A stretch of DNA of 64,000 nt, from positions 1-64,000 of the forward strand of contig DASTMP010000462.1 in assembly GCA_035714085.1 (NCBI GenBank), written 5' to 3'. This document shows, piece after piece, positions 16,309 to 26,677 of the stretch; within the stretch, counting starts at the first letter, position 1, and each line of letters opens with the position of its first letter. The notes beneath the pieces are model-generated. The model was not told the origin of the DNA. It worked only from the letters and a program-made list of their open reading frames with translations, and did not search any database. The translations under genes were made by a program, and so were the position numbers. This stretch comes from JAJVID01 sp035714085. Its GTDB lineage: Bacteria; Acidobacteriota; Blastocatellia; RBC074.

Positions 16309-18733
16309 ATTCACATCTGAGCGCCACCATCGGATCGACTTTGCTGGCTCGCCGCGCGGGGAGATAACAGGCCAGCAAAGCCGCAGCGAGGAGCGTGAAC
16401 GCGGCTGCGCCGAAGGAGCCAATATCCATCGCGCTGACCCCGTATAAGTTGGAATACATAGCGCGGCCCACCAGATAAGCGCCTCCGAATCCAAAGACCA
16501 TTCCGATGAGGGCGAGCGTTCCACCTTCCCTCAAAACCATGCTCAAAATGTTCGCTCCTCTAGCGCCCATAGCCATCCGCAGGCCGAATTCGTGAGTCCG
16601 CTGCGCGACGGCGAAGTTCATCACGCCATAAATCCCCACCGCCGCGAGCAGCAACGCGAGAGCCGCGAAGCTGCCATACAGGACCACTCCGAATCGGTCA
16701 AACGCCAGAACTTCTCCGATTTGTTCATCCATCGTTCTGACGCCGGCCAGTGGCAAATCCGGATCAATCGAGTTCACCGCGGCGGCGATGCCGCCAGTCA
16801 CACGGGCCGGGTCATCCGACGTGCGCACCGCTATCGAAGCCTGTGGCCAGGGGCTTTGCCAGAATGGGACGTAGATTTCCGGATTGTCGCGGCGCAGCCC
16901 GCTACCGTTGCGAACGGTATGGAAGACACCGACAATCTGCCATTCCACCGGCGGGCCGGCTGTCCTGCTGCCCGGAACTAGTTCGTCAGTCACAATGCGC
17001 TGCGCCAGGGGGTCCACGCCCGATAAGTAGCGGCTGACAAAGTTTTCGTTGACCATCGCAACCCGCGTGCTTTTCGCCGTGTCTTGGTCGGTAAAGCTGC
17101 GCCCTTTGACGACCCGGATTCCGAATGTTTCGAAATATCCAGGCGTAACCATCTGAAATCCCACCCCCTGGCGCGCGGCGGGGTCCACCGGCGGCGCGCC
17201 GGCAATACTGAAGCGCCTTCCGAATCCCGTGCCTCGCGTTGGTATCCCGGTCGTCACCGCAGCCTTCCGGACTCCAGGAACAGATTCGATCTTTTCAAGC
17301 ATCTGTTGATAGTAGGGGCTGATGCGCTCGACATCAGAAAAGCGGCTCCGAGACGTGGGAAGAAAAAATGTGAGGACATGGTCGGCTCGGACGCCGAGGT
17401 CCACTCGTGTCAGCTTCCAGAAGCTGCGGAGCGTCAATCCCCCTCCCGCCAGGAGCGTAAGCGCCAGCGCAAACTCGATAATCACCAAAATTCGCCGCAC
17501 ATTGCGTCGCTCGCCTCCCGCCCCCGTGCGCCCGCCTTGTTTGATGACCTCGTTAAGATCCTGCCGGCTCGCCTGCCATGCCGGAGCGCTTCCGAAAAGC
17601 AATCCAGCCAGCGTCGTCGCCGCCACCGTGAACAGCAGTACCGGGACGCTGATTCTGATATCGGCTTCGGAAGGAAGCATATTCATCGGGACGATGTATA
17701 TGATCGCGTCAATCAGTAACCATCCGAGGTAAACGCCCAATATTCCACCTGCCACAGCCAATAAAAAGCTCTCGGTGAGAAACTGTCTGAACAACTGAGC
17801 TCTCGAAGCTCCCAGCGCAGCTCTAATGGCGACCTCTCTTTGTCGCGTCGTCCCGCGCGCCAGCAGCAGGTTGGCGACGTTGATACATGCGATCAAGAGC
17901 AGGAAGCCGACGGAGCCGAGAAGAAGCCACAGGTTTTTAATAGTGGAATCAGGGATAAAGTTATTTTGCAGAGGCTCAACGCTCACGCTTATTTTCGCGT
18001 TTGATCCCGGATGCTCGCTGGCGAGGCGCCGGGCGATCTCCTGCATCTCCGCTTGCGCCAGCGCCTGCGTAACCCCGTCTTTCAAGCGCCCCATCACCAG
18101 AAGCCTATGGGCTTCGTGGTTGATCTCTTCCGGCCTGAACGACATGGGGACCCATAACTTTGCAATAAACCGATCATTCAGGCCAGGCGATGCGACGCCG
18201 ATCACCGTATATGGCTCGCCATTCATCCGAATCTGTTGCCCGATGATATCGCGATTGGCGCCGAAGTGTTGATTCCACAGTTGGTGGCTCAGTATTACGA
18301 CGCGCTCTTTGCCAACCTCCCCCTCTTCCGGCAGGAAACTGCGGCCCATAAACATCGGGTACCCGGTCATACGAAAAAAGCCGGGCGTATAGAACACGCC
18401 GTCGACCTGTTCGGGTCGTTCCGTGGTGGAGACGTTAAAGGAACCGCCGCCCCATGCTTCCAGGTACTGAAAAGACTCGCTGCGCCGCTTCCATTCCAGA
18501 AAATCGCCCGTTGATGTACTGCCGCGCCCGTTAGGATACATTGTCCAGACCATCATCAGTTGGTCAGGTTTCGGATAAGGCATGGGTTCGTACAGCGTGG
18601 CGTAAACCACGCTGAAGATGGCCGTGGTGGAGCCGATCCCGAGAGCCAGCGTCAGCACGGCCATTAAAGTAAAGCCGCGGTTCTTCGCCAGCGTCCGCGC
18701 GCCATAGCGCAGGTCTTGCCAGACGTTTCTCAT
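16307..18733 (-). CDS. ADOP-type orphan ABC permease, GIGSTT subtype (permease 7)
   Basis: This 808-aa protein starts MRNVWQDLRYGARTLAKN after GGAGGG. TM1 carries LGIGSTTAIFSVVYATLYEP where most relatives have LGIGANTAIFSVVNAVLLRP; permease 18 shares the STT variant. The second coupling helix is also aberrant (EFGLRMAMGARGANILSMV, followed by LREGG). The first is EVAIRAALGASRAQLFRQF. A tyrosine- and proline-rich stretch (YEPMPYPKPDQLMMVWTMYP) begins periplasmic domain 1. It starts only 15 bp after the stop of the secreted beta-helix-like protein, so the two are probably translated from one message and may work together. Confidence 0.94.
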   Translation of the reverse strand: MRNVWQDLRYGARTLAKNRGFTLMAVLTLALGIGSTTAIFSVVYATLYEPMPYPKPDQLMMVWTMYPNGRGSTSTGDFLEWKRRSESFQYLEAWGGGSFNVSTTERPEQVDGVFYTPGFFRMTGYPMFMGRSFLPEEGEVGKERVVILSHQLWNQHFGANRDIIGQQIRMNGEPYTVIGVASPGLNDRFIAKLWVPMSFRPEEINHEAHRLLVMGRLKDGVTQALAQAEMQEIARRLASEHPGSNAKISVSVEPLQNNFIPDSTIKNLWLLLGSVGFLLLIACINVANLLLARGTTRQREVAIRAALGASRAQLFRQFLTESFLLAVAGGILGVYLGWLLIDAIIYIVPMNMLPSEADIRISVPVLLFTVAATTLAGLLFGSAPAWQASRQDLNEVIKQGGRTGAGGERRNVRRILVIIEFALALTLLAGGGLTLRSFWKLTRVDLGVRADHVLTFFLPTSRSRFSDVERISPYYQQMLEKIESVPGVRKAAVTTGIPTRGTGFGRRFSIAGAPPVDPAARQGVGFQMVTPGYFETFGIRVVKGRSFTDQDTAKSTRVAMVNENFVSRYLSGVDPLAQRIVTDELVPGSRTAGPPVEWQIVGVFHTVRNGSGLRRDNPEIYVPFWQSPWPQASIAVRTSDDPARVTGGIAAAVNSIDPDLPLAGVRTMDEQIGEVLAFDRFGVVLYGSFAALALLLAAVGIYGVMNFAVAQRTHEFGLRMAMGARGANILSMVLREGGTLALIGMVFGFGGAYLVGRAMYSNLYGVSAMDIGSFGAAAFTLLAAALLACYLPARRASKVDPMVALRCE

Positions 18734-18748
18734 CGTCCCTCCGTCGAA

Positions 18749-19594
18749 TCAATAACGTTTCAAGCGAATGACGCCTCGATCTCCCTCGATCGTCAGTCGC
18801 GGCCCTCCGCCATTGATCACGCCTTCAATGTTGTTTCGATCGCTGAGGCTATTCACCGTGAGTCCGAAATCATTGTAGAGGCGCTCCCGGCGACCGAGGC
18901 GCGAATTGAGAGTCAAGCCCTGCGAACCGGGAATACTCATCTCGCATTCGCCGCGTCCGATGTTCAACCGTGAATCCCCCTCGATGCGGACGGCCTGGAG
19001 CTGGCTGTCGGTTCTGTCGGTTTCGAGATTGAGCCTACCCTGAAACCTCGTGACCGTCGCCTTTCCCCTGTCCATCTTGATCTGAATCTCGCCCGACAGG
19101 TCGTTCGCCGTGACGGGAGTCCTGTCTGTATCAATCCTGATTCTGCCCGCGAATCCCTGCGCTTCGACTTTGCACCGGTCTGCGCCCAGATCAAGGTTCA
19201 GGTTGCGCGGCGCGCGGATTTCGTAGTGAATGTCGGGCAAGCTCCGCGAGTGGCCCAGGCCATCCTTGTACGGCACATCGTCGAAGTTGGAGCGGATGGT
19301 GAGCGAACGCGCGTCGCCTGACACTTCAATGCGGGCCGCCTCGACGGCTCGCCGGCCATAATCGGCGTCTACGCCCTCCGGCGCCTCTATCCGGGCGTAG
19401 ATTTCGACCCGGCTCTGATCCCAGGAGGTCAGTCGTACGCTGCCTTTGTCGGTGTTAAATCTCAAATCGCCGCCCGAGACAAATTCAACGGTCTTTCTGA
19501 ATTCTCTGCTCTGAATGACGGCTGCGGACTTTAGCGGCGCAATGACGAAGCCCGCCAGTAAGACGATCAGAAATATCCAGCTTGTTTTCTTCAT
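18749..19594 (-). CDS. Secreted beta-helix-like protein (DUF4097-type, putative adhesin fold)
   Basis: This 281-aa protein starts after AGGAGGT and has a signal peptide (MKKTSWIFLIVLLAGFVIA, cleavage near 25). The mature part is built of short alternating strands: DLRFNTDKGSVRLTSWDQS, then from about residue 135 a ladder of units of roughly 20 residues such as RIRIDTDRTPVTANDLSG and EIQIKMDRGKATVTRFQG. This is the pattern of DUF4097/DUF2807-type right-handed beta-helix proteins. There are no catalytic motifs. A periplasmic or surface-exposed binding or structural role is inferred. It lies between the 34-residue-repeat protein and permease 7 in one operon, which suggests that it contacts the permeases' periplasmic domains or the same target. 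The family assignment is by pattern only. Confidence 0.75.
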   Translation of the reverse strand: MKKTSWIFLIVLLAGFVIAPLKSAAVIQSREFRKTVEFVSGGDLRFNTDKGSVRLTSWDQSRVEIYARIEAPEGVDADYGRRAVEAARIEVSGDARSLTIRSNFDDVPYKDGLGHSRSLPDIHYEIRAPRNLNLDLGADRCKVEAQGFAGRIRIDTDRTPVTANDLSGEIQIKMDRGKATVTRFQGRLNLETDRTDSQLQAVRIEGDSRLNIGRGECEMSIPGSQGLTLNSRLGRRERLYNDFGLTVNSLSDRNNIEGVINGGGPRLTIEGDRGVIRLKRY

Positions 19595-19605
19595 GCTTAT
19601 ACCTC

Positions 19606-19858
19606 CTGCGGAAAATCCCTGGGAGCGCCGCCCATCCTTGTCTGCGCTCCCAGGGGCGCGTTTTCATTCTTTCAGGGCGTCGCCACGCGACATGAATGCT
19701 CCTGCGGAAAATAACCACGAAGAAACGAAGAAAACGAAGAAAGAACAGAAGAAAGTCTTCGTGCTCTTCGTTTCTTCGTGGTTGATTTTCATTCTTTTCC
19801 GAGCGTCGCAACGCGACATGAATGCTCCACAGAAAATTCCTGGGAGCGCTTTCATTTT
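19606..19858. repeat. Composite intergenic repeat: duplicated segment with nested hairpin
   Basis: This gap of 264 bp has no gene. A segment of about 50 bp occurs twice (19661-19712 and 19786-19837), with shared TTTTCATTCTTT, CGTCGC and ACGCGACATGAATGCTCC. Between the copies sits a dyad at 19713-19783 (AACCACGAAGAAACGAAG opposed to CTTCGTTTCTTCGTGGTT). A further 11-bp stem (CCTGGGAGCGC/GCGCTCCCAGG, 19618-19654) lies next to gene 18749-19594. CTGGGAGCGC recurs at 19839-19849. This looks like nested dispersed repeats; the 11-bp stem could weaken read-through. Confidence 0.8.
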
Positions 19859-21220
19859 TTACTTGATGATGGCGCTCAACACGCGCCCTCGCTCGTAATC
19901 CGATTTGATCGAGCGGGCAGCCTCAATCAACGCCGCGCGAACGGTCTCATCCCCGGGGCGCTCCCCGGCCAGTTTCAGCAGCGTCTGGGCCTTGTAATAA
20001 TCGGACGACATGCCGGTGGCCGCCTTGAGCGCCACGAGCAACGCCTCCTTCGAATTGTCGCCCTTGCTCAAGAGCGCCGCGAGCGCCTGCGAGCGGTAAT
20101 GATCCGAGCCGATAGTCGCCGCCGTCTCAACGAAGGCGGAACGCGCCGCGTCGTCATTTAGAGAGCTGCCGGCCACATCCAGAAGAACCTGGGCTTTGTA
20201 ATGATCCGAAGAAATACCGCTCGCAGCTTTCAACACCGATCGCATAGCCTCTTTCGAAATATCGCCACGCTTTAAAACTGATGAGAGGGCTTGCGCGCGG
20301 TAATGATCGGAGCCGATAGTCGCCGCAGCCTCCACATACGCGGAGCGGATGGCGCCGTCTTCAAAATCGCTTTCGGCCACCTTCAGAAGGACCTGGGTTT
20401 TGTAATGATCCGAAGAGATCCCGCCGACCCCTTTGAGCGCCAATAGGAGAGCCCCTTTCGAGAGCTTGTCAGCCTTCAACCCGGCTAAGAGCGTTTGCGC
20501 GCGGTAGTGATCCGAGCGAATCGTCCCGGCCGCTTCCAGGAAGGCTGTACGCACAGATTCATCACGCATAACCTGTTCCGGCAATCCCGCCAAAACCTGC
20601 GCTTTGTAATGGTCGGAAGACATCTCGCGCGCCGCAATCCCGATAGCGCGCGTCGCGGCGCGCGCGTCGAGACTTCCGCTCTTGAACAACTCTTGAAAGT
20701 AAAGATTCTTTACGTGATCGCTCTTCAAACGGGAGATCTCATCGAGCAGGCCGCCGGTTCCTCGCTCCTTCAATATCTTCTGCGCTCTCGGCCCGGCGTT
20801 AAGCCCGCTCTCGGTGACCGCTTCGTCCAGCGCTTTGGCGAACCAGGCTTTGGCGTCGGCGTCGTATGCCCGACTCTGACCATTAACGGAGTAGGTGACG
20901 CTCAGGCCGCCGCCCGGCCCCGCTTCGATTTCGAGCCGGCGGCGCGCGCCTCCTCGCGTCTCTCTGATCTCTAGCGAGCCGCCGTTGGAGATGCGCTTGA
21001 CCTCCGTGTAGTCATCGTTGAATTCGACATCTCCGCGAACCGTCATTTCGAGCGAGTCGCCATTATCAGTGCGATTCCACACCCACACATTGTCCCGCTG
21101 CGATATCCAGTTGCGGTTCTGTTGTGGAGCCATGCCTCCCATTTTGGCTATAGCCGCCCCAAACGCCGTCTGCGACATCGCCCAGGCAAGAACCAGAACC
21201 AACGTGAATCTAATCAACAT
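19859..21220 (-). CDS. Secreted protein with nine 34-residue SDHYKAQ repeats
   Basis: This 453-aa protein starts after GGAGGG. Residues 1-22 are a signal peptide (MLIRFTLVLVLAWAMSQTAFG). Residues 35-125 form a strand-rich domain (VWVWNRTDNGDSLEMTVRG, LEIRETRGGARRRLEIEA, ending YDADAKAWFAKALDEA). From about 165 to the end are nine helical repeats of 34 (once 35) residues, each starting with SDHYKAQ or SDHYRAQ and alternating between a K form and an R form, so the real period is 68 residues (204 bp). The length is TPR-like but the TPR consensus is absent. From memory, similar domain pairs occur in the extracytoplasmic parts of BlaR1/M56-type acidobacterial proteins; here no peptidase domain is attached. 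A periplasmic scaffold or ligand-binding role is inferred. Confidence 0.8.
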   Translation of the reverse strand: MLIRFTLVLVLAWAMSQTAFGAAIAKMGGMAPQQNRNWISQRDNVWVWNRTDNGDSLEMTVRGDVEFNDDYTEVKRISNGGSLEIRETRGGARRRLEIEAGPGGGLSVTYSVNGQSRAYDADAKAWFAKALDEAVTESGLNAGPRAQKILKERGTGGLLDEISRLKSDHVKNLYFQELFKSGSLDARAATRAIGIAAREMSSDHYKAQVLAGLPEQVMRDESVRTAFLEAAGTIRSDHYRAQTLLAGLKADKLSKGALLLALKGVGGISSDHYKTQVLLKVAESDFEDGAIRSAYVEAAATIGSDHYRAQALSSVLKRGDISKEAMRSVLKAASGISSDHYKAQVLLDVAGSSLNDDAARSAFVETAATIGSDHYRSQALAALLSKGDNSKEALLVALKAATGMSSDYYKAQTLLKLAGERPGDETVRAALIEAARSIKSDYERGRVLSAIIK

Positions 21221-21231
21221 AATTCCCTCCT

Positions 21232-21276
21232 TGAGGATTGAGGATCGATGATCGATATCTTCTATCCTCGATCTTC
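21232..21276. repeat. GATCGA-rich short dyad between genes
   Basis: TGAGGATTGAGGATCGATGATCG faces CTATCCTCGATCTTCA, giving a small dyad in the 54-bp gap before the 34-residue-repeat protein. The unit is related to the 14-bp repeat at 29111-29138 and differs from the TGTCAGG heptamers elsewhere. Confidence 0.6.
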
Positions 21277-23752
21277 AGTCGCATCGAAGCGCGACCATTG
21301 GATCCACTTTCGTCGCGCGCCGCGCCGGGATGTAGCAGGCCGTCAAGGCAACGAAGATCAACAGGATCACGATCCCGATAAAGGTCAGCGGATCGGTAGG
21401 GCTCACTCCATATAAAAACCCTTTGATCAGCCGGGTGGCCGCCCACGCGCCCGCCAGGCCGATCATCGCCCCGGCGGCGATCAGAGCCGCCCCTTCTCGC
21501 ATCACCATCTTCAGCACGTCTCTCGATTGCGCGCCGAGGGCCATCCGGACGCCGATTTCGCGGGTGCGATGAGCGACCGAGTAGGAGATGACGCCGTACA
21601 AACCGACCGCTGTCAACGCCAGCGCAAGGAGGCCGAAAAGGCCAATCAACGCCGCCGCCATTCGCTGCGTGGAAAAAGTTGCGCGTAGATCGTCCTTCAA
21701 CGTCGTCGTCTTGAAAAACGCCAGACCGGAACCGAACCCGCGAACTTCGCGGCGAACCGTCGGCGCCAATGACGCCGCGTCCCGCCGCGTGCGCGCCAGC
21801 ACCCGCATCGGATTGACGATGCCACTCTGCGCGACCGGTAGATCGATTTGGGGGCGGTCTTCGCTTAGCAGGAAAAAGGATTTGATGTTGCGTATGACGC
21901 CGACAATCTCCACCGAAGGCTTGTCCGGCTCGAGGCTGACGCGCTTGCCGAGCGCTTGCCCGTCCGGAAAATATCGTCGCGCGAAGGCTTCATTCACGAC
22001 CGCCACGGGCGGCGAGCCCTTCCGATCTTGTTCGGTGAAACTGCGCCCTTGCAATAACTGGATTCCCATTAATTCGTGATAGCCGGCGCTGACCGTGTTG
22101 GTGTCAGTTGTCGTCCCTTCTTCCGGCTTTACCGATTGCCCTTCGATTTTGAATGTGCTGAGGCCGACGGCGCCACTTAACGGCGTAAACCTTGCCGTGG
22201 CGACGCTCTGCACGTCAGGCAAAGCTCTCAGCCGGTCGAGCAATTGCTGGTAAAACGCCTCGCTTCGCGCCCCGTCATACTTGGTCATCGGCAATTCGAA
22301 TTCGGCGACCAATACGTTATCGGGATTGTATCCGGGGGAAATCGCGAACAGTTTTCCCAGGCTGCGCAAAAGCAAGCCCGCGCCGACGAGCACGACCACC
22401 GACAAGGCCACCTGCGCGACAATCAACGTTCGCCGCGCTCCCTTGAAGCCCGCGCCATCCAACCGCATCGCGCCTTCGTCTTTGAGCGCCGGGATCAGAT
22501 TGGGTTTGGAAGCCTGTAGCGCAGGGACCAGGCCGAAGAGCAAGCCCGTCAGTGACGACACCAGAAACGTGAACGCGATGACTCGCCAATTCATAGAATG
22601 GCTGAGGACTTCTCCTTCGGTTTCCGTTATTTTCTGATAAGCCAGTAACAGGTCAGTCAGCCAGGGCGCGAACAACGTCCCCGCGCAGCCGCCCAACGTC
22701 GCGAGCAGCAGGCTTTCCGTCAACAATTGCCGAGCCAACCGCGCCCGCCCCGCGCCCAACGCCAGCCGGACCGCGATTTCTTTGCGGCGCAACGCCGCCC
22801 GCGCCAGCAACAGGTTTGCCACGTTGGCGCATGCGATCAATAAAATCAGCCCGACGACGGCGAAAATCAGCTCGAGTAGATTGCCCATCTTGCCCCGCAG
22901 ATTCGACAACCCCTTGCCGCCCGCAACAAGTTGCATCCGCCTTTCATTGAACGGCAGCTTGCGCTCGCTTTCCGGCATCCACGAGTTCCGCACCTGCAGC
23001 GCCAGCGCATCCATCGACGCCTGCGCCGACGCTTGAGTCATCTCGGGTCTGAGCCGTCCCGCCAGTTTGAACAACCAGGCTTCCCTGTCACTGACCCATT
23101 TTTCGCCCTGCGGCCGCTGCGCAAGTTGCCCGAACATCATCGCCGGGACCCACACGTCTGTCGGCGATTCGACTGTCATGCCCTTGAAATTCGCCGCCAC
23201 CACCCCAACGATCGTATAGTTCGTGTCGTTCAGCAGGGCCGTTTGACCGATCACTTTCGGGTCGCCGCCGAAGCGGCTCCGCCACAAACTGTAGCCGAGC
23301 ACTGCGACCGGATTCGCGCCCGGCGTCTTGTTCTCCTCGGTCAGGAAGGCGCGCCCCAGCAGGAGTCGAACGCCCAACATTCCAAAATAGTTGTCCGCAA
23401 CCGCTTCCGCGCGCACCCGCTCCATCTGATCGCCACTGCCCAGGTTGACCGGCTGTTGCGCAAAGGCCGTCAATTCGGTGAACACCTGGTTTTGCGCGCG
23501 ATAATCTTTATAGTCCGCCCAGGAAAATTCCGAGAAGGTCAGTTGCGGATTCAGACATTCGGATTGCAATAAAACCAGCCGCGCCGGATCTTTCACGGGC
23601 AACGACCTCACCATCAATTTATCCATCAACCCGAAGATGGCCGTGTTGGCCCCGATGCCGAGCGCCAGCGTGAAGACGGCGATCAACGTGAAGCTCGGGC
23701 TCTTCAATAATATTCGCGCGCCGTAGCGTAGGTCTTGAATCAGTGTTTGCAT
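21275..23752 (-). CDS. ADOP-type orphan ABC permease, 'LPVKDP' subtype (permease 8)
   Basis: This 825-aa protein starts MQTLIQDLRYGARILLKS after GAGGGA. TM1 is followed by FGLMDKLMVRSLPVKDP rather than the common FSVVNAVLLRPLPY. Permease 13 (FSVVDKLLVRSLAVKEP) and permease 16 (LRSLPVQKP) are similar, marking a subfamily. A long linker in periplasmic domain 1 (MPESERKLPFNERRMQLV) precedes TM2 and resembles that of permease 13 (GLPFSERRIKFEPGGRG). Coupling helices: EIAVRLALGAGRARL and EIGVRMALGAQSRDVLKMV. It is the second gene of its operon, 112 bp after permease 9. Confidence 0.95.
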   Translation of the reverse strand: MQTLIQDLRYGARILLKSPSFTLIAVFTLALGIGANTAIFGLMDKLMVRSLPVKDPARLVLLQSECLNPQLTFSEFSWADYKDYRAQNQVFTELTAFAQQPVNLGSGDQMERVRAEAVADNYFGMLGVRLLLGRAFLTEENKTPGANPVAVLGYSLWRSRFGGDPKVIGQTALLNDTNYTIVGVVAANFKGMTVESPTDVWVPAMMFGQLAQRPQGEKWVSDREAWLFKLAGRLRPEMTQASAQASMDALALQVRNSWMPESERKLPFNERRMQLVAGGKGLSNLRGKMGNLLELIFAVVGLILLIACANVANLLLARAALRRKEIAVRLALGAGRARLARQLLTESLLLATLGGCAGTLFAPWLTDLLLAYQKITETEGEVLSHSMNWRVIAFTFLVSSLTGLLFGLVPALQASKPNLIPALKDEGAMRLDGAGFKGARRTLIVAQVALSVVVLVGAGLLLRSLGKLFAISPGYNPDNVLVAEFELPMTKYDGARSEAFYQQLLDRLRALPDVQSVATARFTPLSGAVGLSTFKIEGQSVKPEEGTTTDTNTVSAGYHELMGIQLLQGRSFTEQDRKGSPPVAVVNEAFARRYFPDGQALGKRVSLEPDKPSVEIVGVIRNIKSFFLLSEDRPQIDLPVAQSGIVNPMRVLARTRRDAASLAPTVRREVRGFGSGLAFFKTTTLKDDLRATFSTQRMAAALIGLFGLLALALTAVGLYGVISYSVAHRTREIGVRMALGAQSRDVLKMVMREGAALIAAGAMIGLAGAWAATRLIKGFLYGVSPTDPLTFIGIVILLIFVALTACYIPARRATKVDPMVALRCD

Positions 23753-23765
23753 AATCCCTCAAAGA

Positions 23766-23864
23766 AGGTGTCAGGGCCCAGGTGTCAGGCGTCAGGTTGG
23801 AATCTGAGGCGCCATTCTTTTACTGAAATCTGGAATCTGAAGCCTGAAACCTGAAACCTGAAAC

Positions 23865-23866
<2 letters not shown>
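23766..23866. repeat. Heptamer inverted-repeat element 3
   Basis: Between permeases 9 and 8. Left arm AGGTGTCAGG...GGTGTCAGGCGTCAGG, core TTGGAATCTGAGGCGCCATT, right arm three CTGAAAC units. The core is a diverged copy of the shared core in the orientation opposite to element 1. Confidence 0.85.
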
Positions 23867-26309
<2,443 letters not shown>

Positions 26310-26326
26310 ATGTCCTCCTGGAAACT

Positions 26327-26520
26327 CCCTGGGTACGCGCCGCTTCCAGCGCGCAGGCATGAGCAGTAGACCCATTGGAGGTCTGAGCGCGCTTGAAACC
26401 GGGGGGGCGCGCTTGCAAGTAATAGTCGCTCAACACAGGCAGGACGACTTCGAGGGTGTCCGATTACGATCAATACGTCTTTCGCCAGGCCTGCACGCTG
26501 GAAGCGATGCGTACTCAGGG
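26327..26520. mobile_element. MITE-like element with 32-bp terminal inverted repeats
   Basis: The first arm is 26327-26358 (CCCTGGGTACGCGCCGCTTC...) and the opposed arm is 26489-26520, matching at 28 of 32 positions. About 130 bp with no open frame lies between them. The element fills the leader between the sigma-54-like promoter (26531-26548) and permease 9. No target-site duplication is evident and no transposase is encoded, so mobility is inferred from structure only. A dispersed non-mobile repeat is the alternative. Confidence 0.55.
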
Positions 26521-26530
26521 GAATATGACA

Positions 26531-26548
26531 ATACCAAGCCCCGTGCCA
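26531..26548 (-). promoter_or_regulatory. Sigma-54-type (-24/-12) promoter of the permease 9 to 6 operon
   Basis: On the minus strand the site reads TGGCACG-GGGC-TTGGTAT, with GG and the second GG exactly 12 bp apart as in RpoN promoters. The consensus TTGC is TTGG here, as in the other two promoters of this window. The predicted start of transcription, near 26522, abuts the edge of the inverted-repeat element, giving a leader of about 210 nt. Confidence 0.7.
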
Positions 26549-26621
26549 CGCTTCGCGCGAAGTGAAGCTTTGACTGCGTTGCATTTAGCCGACCATCGTG
26601 TTGCGGCCCCGTTCCATAATT

Positions 26622-26651
26622 GTTCGGTTTTGGGATTCTGTTTTTCCGATC
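26622..26651. promoter_or_regulatory. Putative enhancer-binding-protein site (UAS), degenerate
   Basis: GTTCGG-TTTTGGGA-N8-TTCCGATC. The left half matches the sites at 41153-41182 and 62733-62768; the right half is poorly kept. The centre (26639.5) is 105.5 bp from the -12 base of the promoter, the same spacing as in the other two operons. Confidence 0.55.
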
Positions 26652-26677
26652 CTGGGAATCCGTCCAAGAGCCGCGCA

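Larger units (their letters stand above)
26310..26677. other. Regulatory intergenic region upstream of permease 9
   Basis: This 368-bp gap has no supportable gene. From permease 9 outward it holds the ribosome-binding site, the inverted-repeat element (26327-26520), the sigma-54-like promoter (26531-26548) and the upstream dyad (26622-26651). The dyad is only 27 bp from the stop codon of permease 10. Confidence 0.8.
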
